A stretch of DNA of 64,000 nucleotides from an uncultured Pseudomonadales bacterium (GTDB lineage Bacteria > Pseudomonadota > Gammaproteobacteria > Pseudomonadales > Azotimanducaceae): assembly GCA_958295875.1 (NCBI GenBank), contig OY282379.1, forward strand, positions 2,418,001 to 2,482,000, read 5' to 3'. Below the pieces are notes generated by a model, which was not told where the DNA came from, ran no database searches, and was given only the letters and a program-made list of their open reading frames with translations. A program made the position numbers and the translations under genes. Shown one piece after another: positions 42,694 to 52,008 of the stretch. The first letter of the stretch is position 1, and every line of letters begins with the position of its first letter.

Positions 42694-45324
42694 ATGCAGA
42701 CGGCGGATATCCGCTCCGCGTACCTAGAGTTCTTTCGGGCCCGCGGCCACCAAGTCGTGCCGTCTGGCGGCCTTGTGCCGGGCAACGACCCGACGTTGCT
42801 CTTCACCAACGCCGGCATGGTGCAATTCAAGGACGCCTTGGCGGGCCGGGAAGATCTCGGCTTCGCGCGGGCAGCTTCCTGCCAAGTGTGCGTGCGCGCC
42901 GGCGGCAAGCACAACGATCTGGAGAACGTTGGCTACACGGCGCGCCATCACACGCTGTTCGAGATGCTCGGCAACTTCAGCTTTGGGGATTACTTCAAGG
43001 AGGAAGCAATCGCTTGGGCTTGGGAGTTCGTCACCGACGTGCTGGGCTGGGGCAAGGAGCGCCTATGGGTGACGGTACACCCCACAGACGCCGAGGCGCG
43101 CGCCTTGTGGACGCAGAAGATCGGCTTGGCGCCGGAGCGCGTCATCGACCATCCAGATAACTTCTGGGCAATGGGCGAGACGGGCCCTTGCGGCCCGAAC
43201 ACCGAGCTCTTCTACGACCAAGGGCCTGAGGTGGCCGGTGGCCCGCCCGGTTCGCCGGAAGAAGATGGAGACCGCTTCCTCGAGTTCTGGAACTTGGTGT
43301 TTCCGCAGTTCGATCGCCAGCCGGATGGGGAGCTTGCGCCGTTGGCGACGCCCGGCATCGACACTGGCTTGGGGTTGGAGCGCACCGCGGCCTTGGCGCA
43401 GGGGGTGTTGGCGAACTATTTGGTAGACCCGCTGCGCAGCCTCATTCTCCACGCCGGCGAATTGGCGGGTTTGCGCAACGAACGCGAGATGCTGAACGAC
43501 GTGTCGTTGCGTGTCATCGCAGACCACGTTCGCGCCGCGGCCTTCCTCATCGCAGAGGATGTGTTGCCGGGCAACGGCGAGCGCAACTATGTGCTGCGCC
43601 GGATCGTGCGCCGCGCCCTGCGCCACGGGCATCGGCTCGGCTTGCGCGAACCCTTCTTCCACCGCTTGGCGGCGCCGCTGGCGGAGCAAATGGGCGCCGC
43701 CTATCCGCGCCTCGTTGAACGCCAAACGCATATTGAAGGCGCGTTGCTCGCGGAGGAAGAGCGCTTCGCCGCCACCCTAGCGCGTGGCATGGAGATGCTC
43801 ACCCGCGCGCTGGACGGCCTCGATGGTGCCGAGCTGCCCGGCGCCATCGCTTTCGAGCTGTACGACACCTTCGGCTTCCCGACGGACCTCACCGCGGACG
43901 TGGCGCGGGAGCGCGGCGTGGCGGTGGACATGGAAGGCTTCGACACGGCGATGGCGGAGCAGCGGGCGCGCTCGCAAGGAGCGGCGCGTTTTACGGCGAG
44001 CGATGAACAGCGCGTCGAAGTGGATTCTGCGGTCTCTTTCGAGGGCTACGCGGCGTTGGAAAGCCCCGCTTCGGTGCTGGCCTTGTTTCGTTCCACCGCG
44101 GCGGGTCCGGCGAAGGCGGAGGTGCTTGAAGCGGGCGAGCAGGGGCTCGTTGTCCTCGACCGGACGCCGTTTTATGCCGAAGCCGGCGGCCAAGTTGGCG
44201 ATGCCGGCGAGCTCACTGGCGAGAGCGGGCGTTTCACCGTCGCCGATGTGACAAAGGGCGGCGATCAACACCTGCACAGGGGCACTGTCGCCGGCGGGGC
44301 GCTGCGCGTCGGCCAAGCCGTGGTGGCGCGGGTGGCGGCGGCGCGGCGGCGGGATATCGCACTCAACCACTCGGCGACGCACCTGTTGCACGCGGCGTTG
44401 CGTCGCGCCCTTGGCGCGGGCGTCACGCAGCAAGGTTCCTTGGTGGCGCCCGGCCGCTTGCGCTTCGATTTTGCGCATCCTGCGCCGGTTGATCCGACGC
44501 AGTTGCGCGGCATTGAGGCGGAAGTGAACGCCCGCATCCGCGAAAACTCGCCGGTGGTGACGCAGCACCTGCCTTATCAGGACGCCATCGAGCAGGGCGC
44601 TATCGCCCTCTTTGGCGAGAAGTACGGTGCCGAAGTGCGGGTGTTGAACATGGGTGATGGTTACTCCGTGGAGTTGTGCGGCGGCACCCATGTTGAGCGC
44701 ACCGGCGATATTGGCGCGTTCGCCATCGTCTCTGAAAGCGGCATCGCGGCCGGCGTGCGGCGCATCGAAGCGGTCACCGGCGGCGCGGCCGTGGCGCACT
44801 TTCAGGGGGCGGAGCGCGAAGTGGCAGAAGTGGCCGCCATCGTCAAGTCTGCGCGGTTGGAAGCGGCGCAATCCGTGCAGGCGCTTTCAGTGCGCGCGAA
44901 GTCGCTGGAGAAGGAGCTGGAGACGGCCAAACGGCGCTTGGCGCAAGCCGAGGGGGCCGGCCTCGCCGCGCAGGCACAGGACGTGGCCGGCGTGCAGGTG
45001 CTCGGCGCAGAAGTGCGCGGTGATGGCAAAGCGCTGCTGGCAACCTTGGATAGCTTGAAGGATCGCTTGGGCAGTGCCGTCATCGTGCTCGGCCAAGCCG
45101 ATGCCGGGCGCGTCAACCTCATCGCCGGCGTCACCGCGGATTTGACGCACCGGTTCAAGGCCGGTGACGTGATCGCCTTTGTCGGCAAGCAGGTGGGCGC
45201 CCGGGGCGGAGGGCGCCCAGACATGGCTCGCGCCGGCGGTGGCGACCGGCCAGAGGCATTGCCAGCCGCGCTCGCTTCCGTGGCGGATTGGGTGCAGGCG
45301 CGCGTCGCCGACGGCGCGGATTGA
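42694..45324 (+). CDS. alaS: Alanyl-tRNA synthetase
   Basis: An 876-residue class II synthetase, full length. The catalytic domain starts IRSAYLEFFRARGHQVVPSG and includes FTNAGMVQFKDAL, HHTLFEMLGNFSFGDYFK and GIDTGLGLERTAAL. The editing domain has zinc ligands in HSATHLLHAAL and CGGTHVERTGDIG. The C-terminal coiled coil (SVRAKSLEKELETAKRRLAQ) and DHHA1-type end GGGRPDMARAGG are present. recX upstream and lysC, csrA downstream form the classic gammaproteobacterial order. Confidence 0.97.
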   Translation: MQTADIRSAYLEFFRARGHQVVPSGGLVPGNDPTLLFTNAGMVQFKDALAGREDLGFARAASCQVCVRAGGKHNDLENVGYTARHHTLFEMLGNFSFGDYFKEEAIAWAWEFVTDVLGWGKERLWVTVHPTDAEARALWTQKIGLAPERVIDHPDNFWAMGETGPCGPNTELFYDQGPEVAGGPPGSPEEDGDRFLEFWNLVFPQFDRQPDGELAPLATPGIDTGLGLERTAALAQGVLANYLVDPLRSLILHAGELAGLRNEREMLNDVSLRVIADHVRAAAFLIAEDVLPGNGERNYVLRRIVRRALRHGHRLGLREPFFHRLAAPLAEQMGAAYPRLVERQTHIEGALLAEEERFAATLARGMEMLTRALDGLDGAELPGAIAFELYDTFGFPTDLTADVARERGVAVDMEGFDTAMAEQRARSQGAARFTASDEQRVEVDSAVSFEGYAALESPASVLALFRSTAAGPAKAEVLEAGEQGLVVLDRTPFYAEAGGQVGDAGELTGESGRFTVADVTKGGDQHLHRGTVAGGALRVGQAVVARVAAARRRDIALNHSATHLLHAALRRALGAGVTQQGSLVAPGRLRFDFAHPAPVDPTQLRGIEAEVNARIRENSPVVTQHLPYQDAIEQGAIALFGEKYGAEVRVLNMGDGYSVELCGGTHVERTGDIGAFAIVSESGIAAGVRRIEAVTGGAAVAHFQGAEREVAEVAAIVKSARLEAAQSVQALSVRAKSLEKELETAKRRLAQAEGAGLAAQAQDVAGVQVLGAEVRGDGKALLATLDSLKDRLGSAVIVLGQADAGRVNLIAGVTADLTHRFKAGDVIAFVGKQVGARGGGRPDMARAGGGDRPEALPAALASVADWVQARVADGAD

Positions 45325-45328
45325 CGCA

Positions 45329-46561
45329 GTGGCTCGTTACGTTCACAAGTACGGCGGCACGTCGCTGGCAGACGCCGAGCGCATCTTGGCGGCCGCCAAC
45401 CGCGTGGCGAACGCCGTTGCCGCGGGGCATCAGGTCGTCGTGGTGCTGTCGGCGATGGGCGGCGAGACGGATCGCTTGGAGGGCTTGGCCACGCAGATGG
45501 CCGGGCGTCCGGACGCGCGCGAGCGGGATGTGCTGCTTGCGTCTGGCGAGCAAGTGACCATTGCGCTCTTGGCCATGGCGCTGATCGAGCGCGGCCATCC
45601 GGCGAAGTCTTATCTCGGTTCGCAGGTGCGCATCCGCACGGACGGCGCGCACACCCGGGCGCGCATCGAGCAGGTGGAAGTGGTGGCCCTGGTTGAAGAC
45701 CTTGACGCCGGCGTCACGCCCGTGATCGCCGGCTTCCAAGGCATCGACGCCGCTGGCGACGTGACGACGCTGGGCCGCGGCGGTTCAGACACCACCGCGG
45801 TGGCGGTGGCAGCGGCGCTGGGGGTGGATGAGTGCCGCATCTACACTGACGTCGCCGGCGTTTACACCGCAGACCCGCGCATCGTGCCCGATGCCACGCG
45901 CCTCGATGTCGCCACCTTCGAGGAGATGCTGGAGCTCGCCAGCTTAGGCTCCAAGGTGCTGCATCCGCGCGCCGTGGAGTTTGCCGGCAAGTACGCCGTG
46001 CCGTTGCGCGTGCTGTCGAGCTTCGACGAGGGGCCGGGCACCCTCATCACGACGGAGGAAAGCAGCATGGAAGAGCCCTTGGTGTCTGGCATCGCCCATT
46101 CCCGGGACGAAGCCAAGCTCACGCTCTTGGGCGTGCCGGATGCGCCTGGCACGGCGTCGAAGATTCTTGGCCCCATCGCGGTGGCGGGCATTGAAGTGGA
46201 CATGATCGTGCAGAACGTCGGCGTGGATGGCTCCACGGACCTCACGTTCACCGTGAAGCGCGGCGACTATGAGCGTGCGCGGGAGCTCCTCGAGGCCGTG
46301 CAGGACAGCCTGGGCGTGCGCGGCGTCACCGGCGATGACCGCATTGCCAAGGTGTCGGTGGTGGGCGTGGGCATGCGCTCCCACGCCGGCGTCGCCACGC
46401 GGATGTTCGACGCATTGGCGGCGGAGAACATCAACATCGAGATGATCTCCACATCGGAAATCAAGATCTCCGTCATCGTCGCGGAGCGGTATCTGGAGCT
46501 TGCCGTGCGGTCCATTCATGGCGCCTTCGGGCTGGCGGCTGCGGAGGCGCCGGCCGACTGA
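45329..46561 (+). CDS. lysC: Aspartate kinase LysC
   Basis: A 410-residue aspartokinase starting at GTG 45329, 4 nt after alaS. The kinase domain has YVHKYGGTSLADAERI, LLASGEQVTIALLAMAL, TTLGRGGSDTTAVAVAAALG and YTDVAGVYTADPRI. Two C-terminal ACT domains (about 265-410) carry VDMIVQNV and NINIEMISTSEIKISVIV, the lysine/threonine feedback sites. It is the monofunctional type, opening the Lys/Thr/Met pathway. No leader riboswitch is visible in the 4-nt gap, so control is probably allosteric or through alaS read-through. Confidence 0.95.
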   Translation: MARYVHKYGGTSLADAERILAAANRVANAVAAGHQVVVVLSAMGGETDRLEGLATQMAGRPDARERDVLLASGEQVTIALLAMALIERGHPAKSYLGSQVRIRTDGAHTRARIEQVEVVALVEDLDAGVTPVIAGFQGIDAAGDVTTLGRGGSDTTAVAVAAALGVDECRIYTDVAGVYTADPRIVPDATRLDVATFEEMLELASLGSKVLHPRAVEFAGKYAVPLRVLSSFDEGPGTLITTEESSMEEPLVSGIAHSRDEAKLTLLGVPDAPGTASKILGPIAVAGIEVDMIVQNVGVDGSTDLTFTVKRGDYERARELLEAVQDSLGVRGVTGDDRIAKVSVVGVGMRSHAGVATRMFDALAAENINIEMISTSEIKISVIVAERYLELAVRSIHGAFGLAAAEAPAD

Positions 46562-46977
46562 GGCCATCGGCGCGTTGCGCTGGTGCAACGGAACGTTGCT
46601 CGGTGCCCTTGCGGCGCGAGGCGGCGGTGCGGGCGCAGCCCGTGCAGATTGCGCCTGCCAGAAGAAGAGCCAGCGCCACGGCAGATGCGTTATGCGCCTT
46701 CCTGCGTCACAATAGCGGCTCGGCATGGCGCAGGTCGCTGACGTTGCATGAGCAACCAGCGATGAGCGCGGGGGCATCTGCTTGGGTGCGCCGCGGCCAC
46801 GGGGGGTGGCCGGGCTGGCGCGTGTGACCAAACGGGGCTCCAAGAGGCAGGCGATGGCTTGCTCCATGTCCGTCGGCGTGGCCGCGCCGGACGCGTTGAT
46901 GAAGCGCTGCCGGCGTGGCGCGAAGTGGAGTGCCCAGCGGGGAATGGGCGCTCGGAAACGCAAGCCAAGGGGGTTCC
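46562..46977. other. lysC-csrA intergenic stretch, nothing certain
   Basis: About 415 bases with no convincing gene. A minus-strand frame overlapping the lysC end starts with a lipoprotein-like hydrophobic run (ALALLLAGAICTGC), but the rest is arginine/proline-rich shadow sequence. The csrA promoter should lie here; ACAATA near 46710 is the only A/T-rich -10 candidate. Confidence 0.4.
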
Positions 46978-47163
46978 GTGCTGATTCTTACTCGGCGGAC
47001 CGGAGAGACGCTCATGATTGGTGACGACGTGACCGTGACCATACTCAGCGTCAAGGGCAATCAAGTGCATTTGGGCATCAAGGCGCCACGCGACATCCCG
47101 GTACACCGGGAAGAGATTTATCGGCGCATTCGCGAAAACACTCCGGCAGAGCGCGAGCGCTAG
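46978..47163 (+). CDS. csrA: Carbon storage regulator CsrA
   Basis: A 61-residue RNA-binding dimer, family length, starting at GTG 46978 after AAGGGGG. The sequence [39 protein letters not shown] is almost the textbook CsrA fold, including Arg44-region residues (RDIPVHREE) that contact the GGA motif of target mRNAs. CsrA controls carbon flux, motility and biofilm genes post-transcriptionally. Here no tRNA-Ser follows, unlike the usual csrA-serV arrangement. Confidence 0.96.
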   Translation: MLILTRRTGETLMIGDDVTVTILSVKGNQVHLGIKAPRDIPVHREEIYRRIRENTPAERER

Positions 47164-47279
47164 CCGGCCGCCGCTGCGGACAGGGCGCCGGCCTCGTCAG
47201 CGCAACAGCGCTCGACGCCCTGCATGGGGTGCGGAGTTGGCCGCCGCTGCGCCGGCACGCTCGCCAGCGACGCGGTGGC

Positions 47280-48887
47280 TCAACCGCCGTGTCGGCGCGC
47301 GTTTGCCGCCGCCAGCAGGATGGCTGGCACCACGCCCAGCAACAACAAGGTGAGCGCGGCGGTGGATGCCTCGGCGAGCCGCTCGTCCGCAGCCAGCCGA
47401 TAGGTGCGCGTTGCCAGCGTCTCGAAGTTGAACGGGCGCAGGATGAGCGTGGCCGGCAGCTCCTTCATCACGTCGATGAACACCAACAGGATGCCGCTTG
47501 CCACGGCGCCGCGCATCAGCGGCACATGCACTTCGCGCAATGCCCGGCCTGGGCTCGCCCCCAAGCTGCGCGCCGCGTCATCCAACCGCAGATGGATTTT
47601 CTCCAGCCCGCTGTGGCAGGCGTTGTAGGCCACCGTGAGGAACCTTGCCACATAGGCGAACACGAGCGCGGCGACGGTGCCCGTGAGCAGGAGCCCGACG
47701 TCCAAGTCGAAGCGGGCGTTGAGAAAACGCGCCAGCGACTTATCGATGGCGGTGAGGGGCACCAGCAGGCCAACCGCCAGCATGGCGCCGGGCAGCGCAT
47801 AGCCAAGCGTGGCCGTGCGCACCGCCAACATCGTGGCGGGACGGCGGCTCAAGCGCTCGGCATAGGCGAGTGTGAGCGCCACCAACGTGGCGAGCAGTGC
47901 GCTGGCCCCGGCGACGCCGGCGCTCGCCCCCGCGAAGTCTGCGAAGCCCCGCCCCCACAGCGGGTCACCAACGAGGATGGCGTAGCGAGCGAGCGTCACG
48001 AGCGGCACCACGAAGCCGAGCAGCACCGGCAGGGCGCAGCCGATGGCGGCGAGCCAACCGCGCCAGCCGGTGAGCGCGATGGGGTTCGCGGCGGCGCTGT
48101 GCGCGATGGGGTTGCCGACACGGCCGCGCCGCGCCGCGCGTTCCATCAAGATCAACGCCGCTGCCAGCGTGAACAGCCAAGCGGCAAGCTGCAGCGCGGC
48201 GGCGCGGTCTCCCAACGCGAACCAAGTGCGGAAGATGCCGGTGGTGAAGGTGGCCACGCCGAAGTACTCGACGACGCCGTAGTCCGCCACCGCCTCCATC
48301 ATTGCGAGGGCCACCCCGCCGACGATGGCCGGCCGCGCCGCCGGCAAGGCGATGGTGGTGAACGCCCGCGTCGGCCCCGCGCCAAGGGCGCGCGCCGCCT
48401 CGAAGAGCGAGCCGGCCTGCGTTGCGAACGCTCGCCGAGCAAGTAGGTAGACGTAGGGATATAGGACGAGGCCGAGCACCAACGCCGCGCCGCCGAGGGA
48501 GCGGATGGGGGGCAGCGCCCCGTGCCAACCGGCGTCGCGCAGCGCCGTCTGCAGCGGGCCGGCGAACTCCAACAGGTCTGTATAGACATAGGCGGTGACG
48601 TAGCCGGGCGCTGCGAGCGGCAGCACGAGCGCCCAGGACAACAGGCGACGGCCGGGAAAGTCGCGGCTTGCCACCGTCCACGCCGTGGCGACGCCAAGCA
48701 GCGCGGCCAACGCCCCCACAGCCAGCACCAACAACAGGGTGTTGATGACATAGTCCGCCAGCACGGTTTGCTTGAGGTGTGCCCATGTATCGCCGGCGGG
48801 CGCCGCGAATGCGCTCAGCACGACGATGAGCGGCACCGCCACCAAGGCGGCCAAGCTGCACGCGACGACGCTCCACAGGCGGTTCAT
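47280..48887 (-). CDS. fbpB: Ferric iron ABC transporter permease FbpB
   Basis: A 535-residue fused permease with two copies of the binding-protein-dependent inner-membrane domain, about 12 hydrophobic helices in all. The two cytoplasmic EAA loops that dock the ATPase read FEAARALGAGPTRAFTTIAL and DDAARSLGASPGRALREVHV. This is the FbpB/SfuB/HitB design of Fe(III) importers. The matching ATPase and binding protein are 1-4 kb away on the other strand, so the system is split across divergent units. No Fur site is evident at its own start. Confidence 0.9.
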   Translation of the reverse strand: MNRLWSVVACSLAALVAVPLIVVLSAFAAPAGDTWAHLKQTVLADYVINTLLLVLAVGALAALLGVATAWTVASRDFPGRRLLSWALVLPLAAPGYVTAYVYTDLLEFAGPLQTALRDAGWHGALPPIRSLGGAALVLGLVLYPYVYLLARRAFATQAGSLFEAARALGAGPTRAFTTIALPAARPAIVGGVALAMMEAVADYGVVEYFGVATFTTGIFRTWFALGDRAAALQLAAWLFTLAAALILMERAARRGRVGNPIAHSAAANPIALTGWRGWLAAIGCALPVLLGFVVPLVTLARYAILVGDPLWGRGFADFAGASAGVAGASALLATLVALTLAYAERLSRRPATMLAVRTATLGYALPGAMLAVGLLVPLTAIDKSLARFLNARFDLDVGLLLTGTVAALVFAYVARFLTVAYNACHSGLEKIHLRLDDAARSLGASPGRALREVHVPLMRGAVASGILLVFIDVMKELPATLILRPFNFETLATRTYRLAADERLAEASTAALTLLLLGVVPAILLAAANARRHGG

Positions 48888-49092
48888 GGCGGCATTTTCC
48901 CACGCCGATGGCGGGGCATTTGGGCGGCTGCCATCCCGGTGCTAGCGAACCGTTGGCGTGCGCCGAGGGCGAGAGCACCATTCACAACATCGGTCCGCTT
49001 GATCGCGGTGGCGAACGATTGGAAGGTCGCCTGCAGGCGCTGTGCGCTACCATCGAGCGGCTTCAAGAGTAGCGTTCGAGGAGTGCTTGGCC

Positions 49093-49725
49093 ATGGAGCT
49101 CGTGTTCGAGGATGTCTATCGTGTCTTGCCGACCAAGATGACGCCGTCGAAGTACAGCAGCCTGTTCGTGCGGCGCGATGCCGGCAACCTGCTGTTTTCC
49201 TGTCTCAGCGGTCACAGCAGCATCGAGGGCAGTTTCGATGCGATCGAAGCGATGGGCGGTGTCGCCCACCACTTGTTGGGCGATATGCATTTCGCCGCTC
49301 GCTACAACGACGACGTGGACGAGCGCTTCGGCACGGTGACGATGTGCAGCGAACTCGAAGCGCCCGACGTTCGGCGCAAGGTAAGCAACGTGCGGAGCTT
49401 TCCGTTCGAGCGACACGAACTGACCGCTGGCGTGGAAGTGGTGCCAACGCCCGGCCACCGTGCCGGCGCGGTCTCTTATCTGGTGCCGGTGGCTGGCCGG
49501 CGCTGCCTGTTCGTGGGCGACACCATCTACCACGACGGCAAGGCTTGGCGGGCGCTTGCCAGCAAGAAAAACCGCAAGACGATGCTGGCGACCTTGGATT
49601 TGCTGGCGAGCATCGAATTCGATGCGTTGCTGGCCAACACCGGTGCCAACAACCCGGTCTGCCACGTCGATACCGCTGGCGAGGCGCGCGCCCGTTTCCT
49701 CGACGAGTTGAAAGCGGCGCTTTAG
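49093..49725 (+). CDS. Metallo-beta-lactamase-fold hydrolase-like protein, probably degenerate
   Basis: A 210-residue protein with GAGGAG before ATG 49093. The C-terminal part reads TPGHRAGAVSYLVPVAGRRC and LFVGDTIYHDGKAW, the downstream half of an MBL metal site (His, Asp). The canonical HxHxDH motif should lie in HHLLGDMHFAARY, where only parts of it survive, so catalysis is doubtful. It lies between divergent fbpB and fbpC, 74 nt before fbpC, and may be co-transcribed with fbpC. Confidence 0.65.
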   Translation: MELVFEDVYRVLPTKMTPSKYSSLFVRRDAGNLLFSCLSGHSSIEGSFDAIEAMGGVAHHLLGDMHFAARYNDDVDERFGTVTMCSELEAPDVRRKVSNVRSFPFERHELTAGVEVVPTPGHRAGAVSYLVPVAGRRCLFVGDTIYHDGKAWRALASKKNRKTMLATLDLLASIEFDALLANTGANNPVCHVDTAGEARARFLDELKAAL

Positions 49726-49799
49726 CCGTTCGGACGTGAGCGCGCCGGCGAAGGCTCGGCGCACCCGTCGGCTTCCGTGCGCCGCTACACTGCGAAGCC

Positions 49800-50834
49800 A
49801 TGAGCCTGTTGTTCCAAGGCGTGAGCCACCGCTTTGGCGATAGCCGAGTGTTGCGCGACGTCTCTTTGGAGGCGCGTGCTGGGGAAATCACTTGCCTGCT
49901 CGGCGCGTCCGGCAGCGGCAAGAGCACGTTGCTGCGCCTCGCCGCCGGCTTGGAGCCCTTGCAGGCGGGCCGCATCCTCCTTGATGGCGAAACCCTCGCC
50001 GAGCCCGGCAAGGGCCTGCCGCCAGAGCGGCGGCCCGTCGGTTTGGTGTTTCAGGACCATGTGCTCTTTCCGCACAAAACGGTGCGCGAGAACGTGGAGT
50101 TCGGCTTGCGGCATCTAACGGGCGCGAAGCGGCGCGAGGTTTCTCGCTCGAGCTTGCGAAGCGTGTCGTTGAATGCCTTTGCAGACCGCTACCCAGACAC
50201 CCTTTCCGGCGGCCAACAGCAACGGGTGGCGTTGGCGCGGGCATTGGCGCCGGCGCCGCGCGTGATGCTGCTCGACGAGCCGTTCGCCAACGTGGACGTG
50301 ACGCTCAGGCGGGCGCTGCGCGAAGATGCCCGCCAAGCGTTGCGTGCCTCCGGCGCCATTGCGGTGGTGGTGACGCACGATCCCGACGAGGCGTTGGAAC
50401 TCGCGGATCGCATCGCCATCCTCGGCGACGGCCGCATCCTGCAGGCCGGCACCCCCGCTGAGGTTTGGCAGACACCGGCGCAGGCGTTGGTGGCATCCCT
50501 CTTCGGCCAAGCGCAGCGCTTGAGCGGCACGGTCACGAATGGCGCGGTCACCACGCAGTTCGGCGTGTTGCCTTGGCAAGGCGCCGGCGCCGAGGGAGCG
50601 GCCTGCGATGTGGTGACCCGGCCAAGCGCCGTGCGGTTGCGCAAGGCGCCGCAGGGAGCGGTGGTGCGGGACGTGCGTTTCTTGGGAGACCGCTATCTCG
50701 TGCTGGCGAGCGCCGCCGGCGAAACGCTGCGCGCCAGCGTCGCGGACTTGGCCGGCATCAGCGTGGGCGACCGTGTAGCCGCCACGTTCGACGCACGCGG
50801 CACGTTCATCTATCCGGCCACCGCGCCGTGCTGA
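49800..50834 (+). CDS. fbpC: Ferric iron ABC transporter ATP-binding protein FbpC
   Basis: A 344-residue ATPase of the Fe(III)/spermidine importer class. Walker A GASGSGKST, Q-loop VFQDHVLFPHKT, signature LSGGQQQRVALARAL, Walker B VMLLDEPFANVD and switch VVTHDPDEAL are all intact. The C-terminal regulatory domain (about 240-344) is TOBE-like. It should energise FbpB. The Fur-type site and fbpA begin 15-50 nt after its stop. Confidence 0.9.
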   Translation: MSLLFQGVSHRFGDSRVLRDVSLEARAGEITCLLGASGSGKSTLLRLAAGLEPLQAGRILLDGETLAEPGKGLPPERRPVGLVFQDHVLFPHKTVRENVEFGLRHLTGAKRREVSRSSLRSVSLNAFADRYPDTLSGGQQQRVALARALAPAPRVMLLDEPFANVDVTLRRALREDARQALRASGAIAVVVTHDPDEALELADRIAILGDGRILQAGTPAEVWQTPAQALVASLFGQAQRLSGTVTNGAVTTQFGVLPWQGAGAEGAACDVVTRPSAVRLRKAPQGAVVRDVRFLGDRYLVLASAAGETLRASVADLAGISVGDRVAATFDARGTFIYPATAPC

Positions 50835-50848
50835 TTGCGTTTACCATT

Positions 50849-50867
50849 GCAAATGATTTTCATTCGT
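50849..50867 (+). promoter_or_regulatory. Fur box upstream of fbpA
   Basis: GCAAATGATTTTCATTCGT matches the 19-bp Fur consensus at 13 positions by my count, including both central halves AATGA and TCATT. It lies 16 bp before the fbpA ATG, so Fe-Fur would repress fbpA specifically, downstream of fbpC. Confidence 0.75.
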
Positions 50868-50882
50868 AGGGAGGTCTTCTTC

Positions 50883-51887
50883 ATGCTTCGCAAAGCCATC
50901 AGTCTCACACTCTTGCTCATCGGCGCTGTGACGGCGGCAGCCACGGAGGTGAATGTCTACTCCGCTCGCCACTACGACACAGACCTTGCCCTCTACGAAC
51001 GCTTTGAAGAGACCACCGGCCTCGCCGTCAACCTCATCGAGGGCGGCAGCGATGCCCTGATGGAGCGCATCGCCAACGAGGGCGAGTTCAGCCCGGCGGA
51101 CATCCTCATCACGGTGGATGCAGGCCGGCTCTGGCGCGCGCAGGAAAAAGGCTTGTTCCAACCCATTGACTCGGCGGTACTGGCCGAGCGCGTGCCCGCC
51201 CACCTGCGCGACCCAGATGGACACTGGTTTGGGCTCTCCAAGCGCGCCCGGGTGATCGTCCACAACAAAGCAGCTAGTTTGCCCGATGGCGTTGGGCGTT
51301 ATGAAGACCTTGCGGACGAGCGGCTCAAGGGCCAAGTTTGCATGCGCTCATCCGGCAACATCTACAACCTTTCGCTGCTTGGCTCGCTCATCGAACACCA
51401 CGGCGAAGCGGCTGCGACAGCGTGGGCCGAAGGCGTCGTGGCCAACTTCGCCCGTCCGCCACAGGGCAACGACACCGCGCAGCTGCGCGCCGTCGCCGCC
51501 GGCGAGTGCGGCGTGACCATCGCCAACACCTACTACATCGGCCGCCTGCTCGGTTCGGATGCCGCCGCGGACCAAGCTGTTGTGGAGGGCTTGAGTGTGC
51601 TGTTCCCGAACCAAGCAGGGCGGGGCGCGCACGTGAACATCAGCGGCGCGGGTGTCGCCCGGCACGCCCCGAACCGCGACGCAGCCATTCAGTTCTTGGA
51701 GTACCTCACCAGCGACTTCGCCCAGCGCCTGTTCGCCGAAGGCAACAACGAGTATCCGGTTGTGGGCGCCGCCACCGGCCCCGTTGCGCAACTCGGCACG
51801 TTCAAGGAAGACGCCGTCAACGCTGCCGTGTTCGGCGCCAACCAGGCCCTTGCGGTGAAAGTGTTTGACCGGGCTGGTTGGAAGTGA
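50883..51887 (+). CDS. fbpA: Ferric iron-binding periplasmic protein FbpA
   Basis: A 334-residue solute-binding protein with GGGAGG before ATG 50883. Signal peptide MLRKAISLTLLLIGAVTAAA is followed by the mature start EVNVYSARHYDTDLALYERF, as in FbpA/FutA1 proteins. The tyrosine pair that binds Fe(III) is in IANTYYIGRLLG (about residue 220). GEFSPADILITVDAGRLWRA and YLTSDFAQRLFAEGNNEYPV are further family signatures. It delivers iron to FbpB/C and should be induced under iron limitation through the adjacent Fur box. Confidence 0.94.
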   Translation: MLRKAISLTLLLIGAVTAAATEVNVYSARHYDTDLALYERFEETTGLAVNLIEGGSDALMERIANEGEFSPADILITVDAGRLWRAQEKGLFQPIDSAVLAERVPAHLRDPDGHWFGLSKRARVIVHNKAASLPDGVGRYEDLADERLKGQVCMRSSGNIYNLSLLGSLIEHHGEAAATAWAEGVVANFARPPQGNDTAQLRAVAAGECGVTIANTYYIGRLLGSDAAADQAVVEGLSVLFPNQAGRGAHVNISGAGVARHAPNRDAAIQFLEYLTSDFAQRLFAEGNNEYPVVGAATGPVAQLGTFKEDAVNAAVFGANQALAVKVFDRAGWK

Positions 51888-52008
51888 GGCGGCGTTCGCG
51901 GCCTCGGAGGCGGCCATGGCGTTCGTGCGGCGCGATGGGGATGCGCCTCGTGGAGGCCGAGGGTGGTCGCGCCGAAGCGTGTGTGCCGAGCAACGCACCT
52001 AGTGCGGG

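Noticed and set aside
45300..45330. Lysine riboswitch before lysC
   Set aside because: Only 4 nt separate alaS and lysC, leaving no room for a leader structure.
46473..46679. Minus-strand lipoprotein-like frame (ALALLLAGAICTGC) overlapping the lysC end
   Set aside because: The lipobox is poor (Cys at -3), the remainder is Arg/Pro-rich, and there is no ribosome site.
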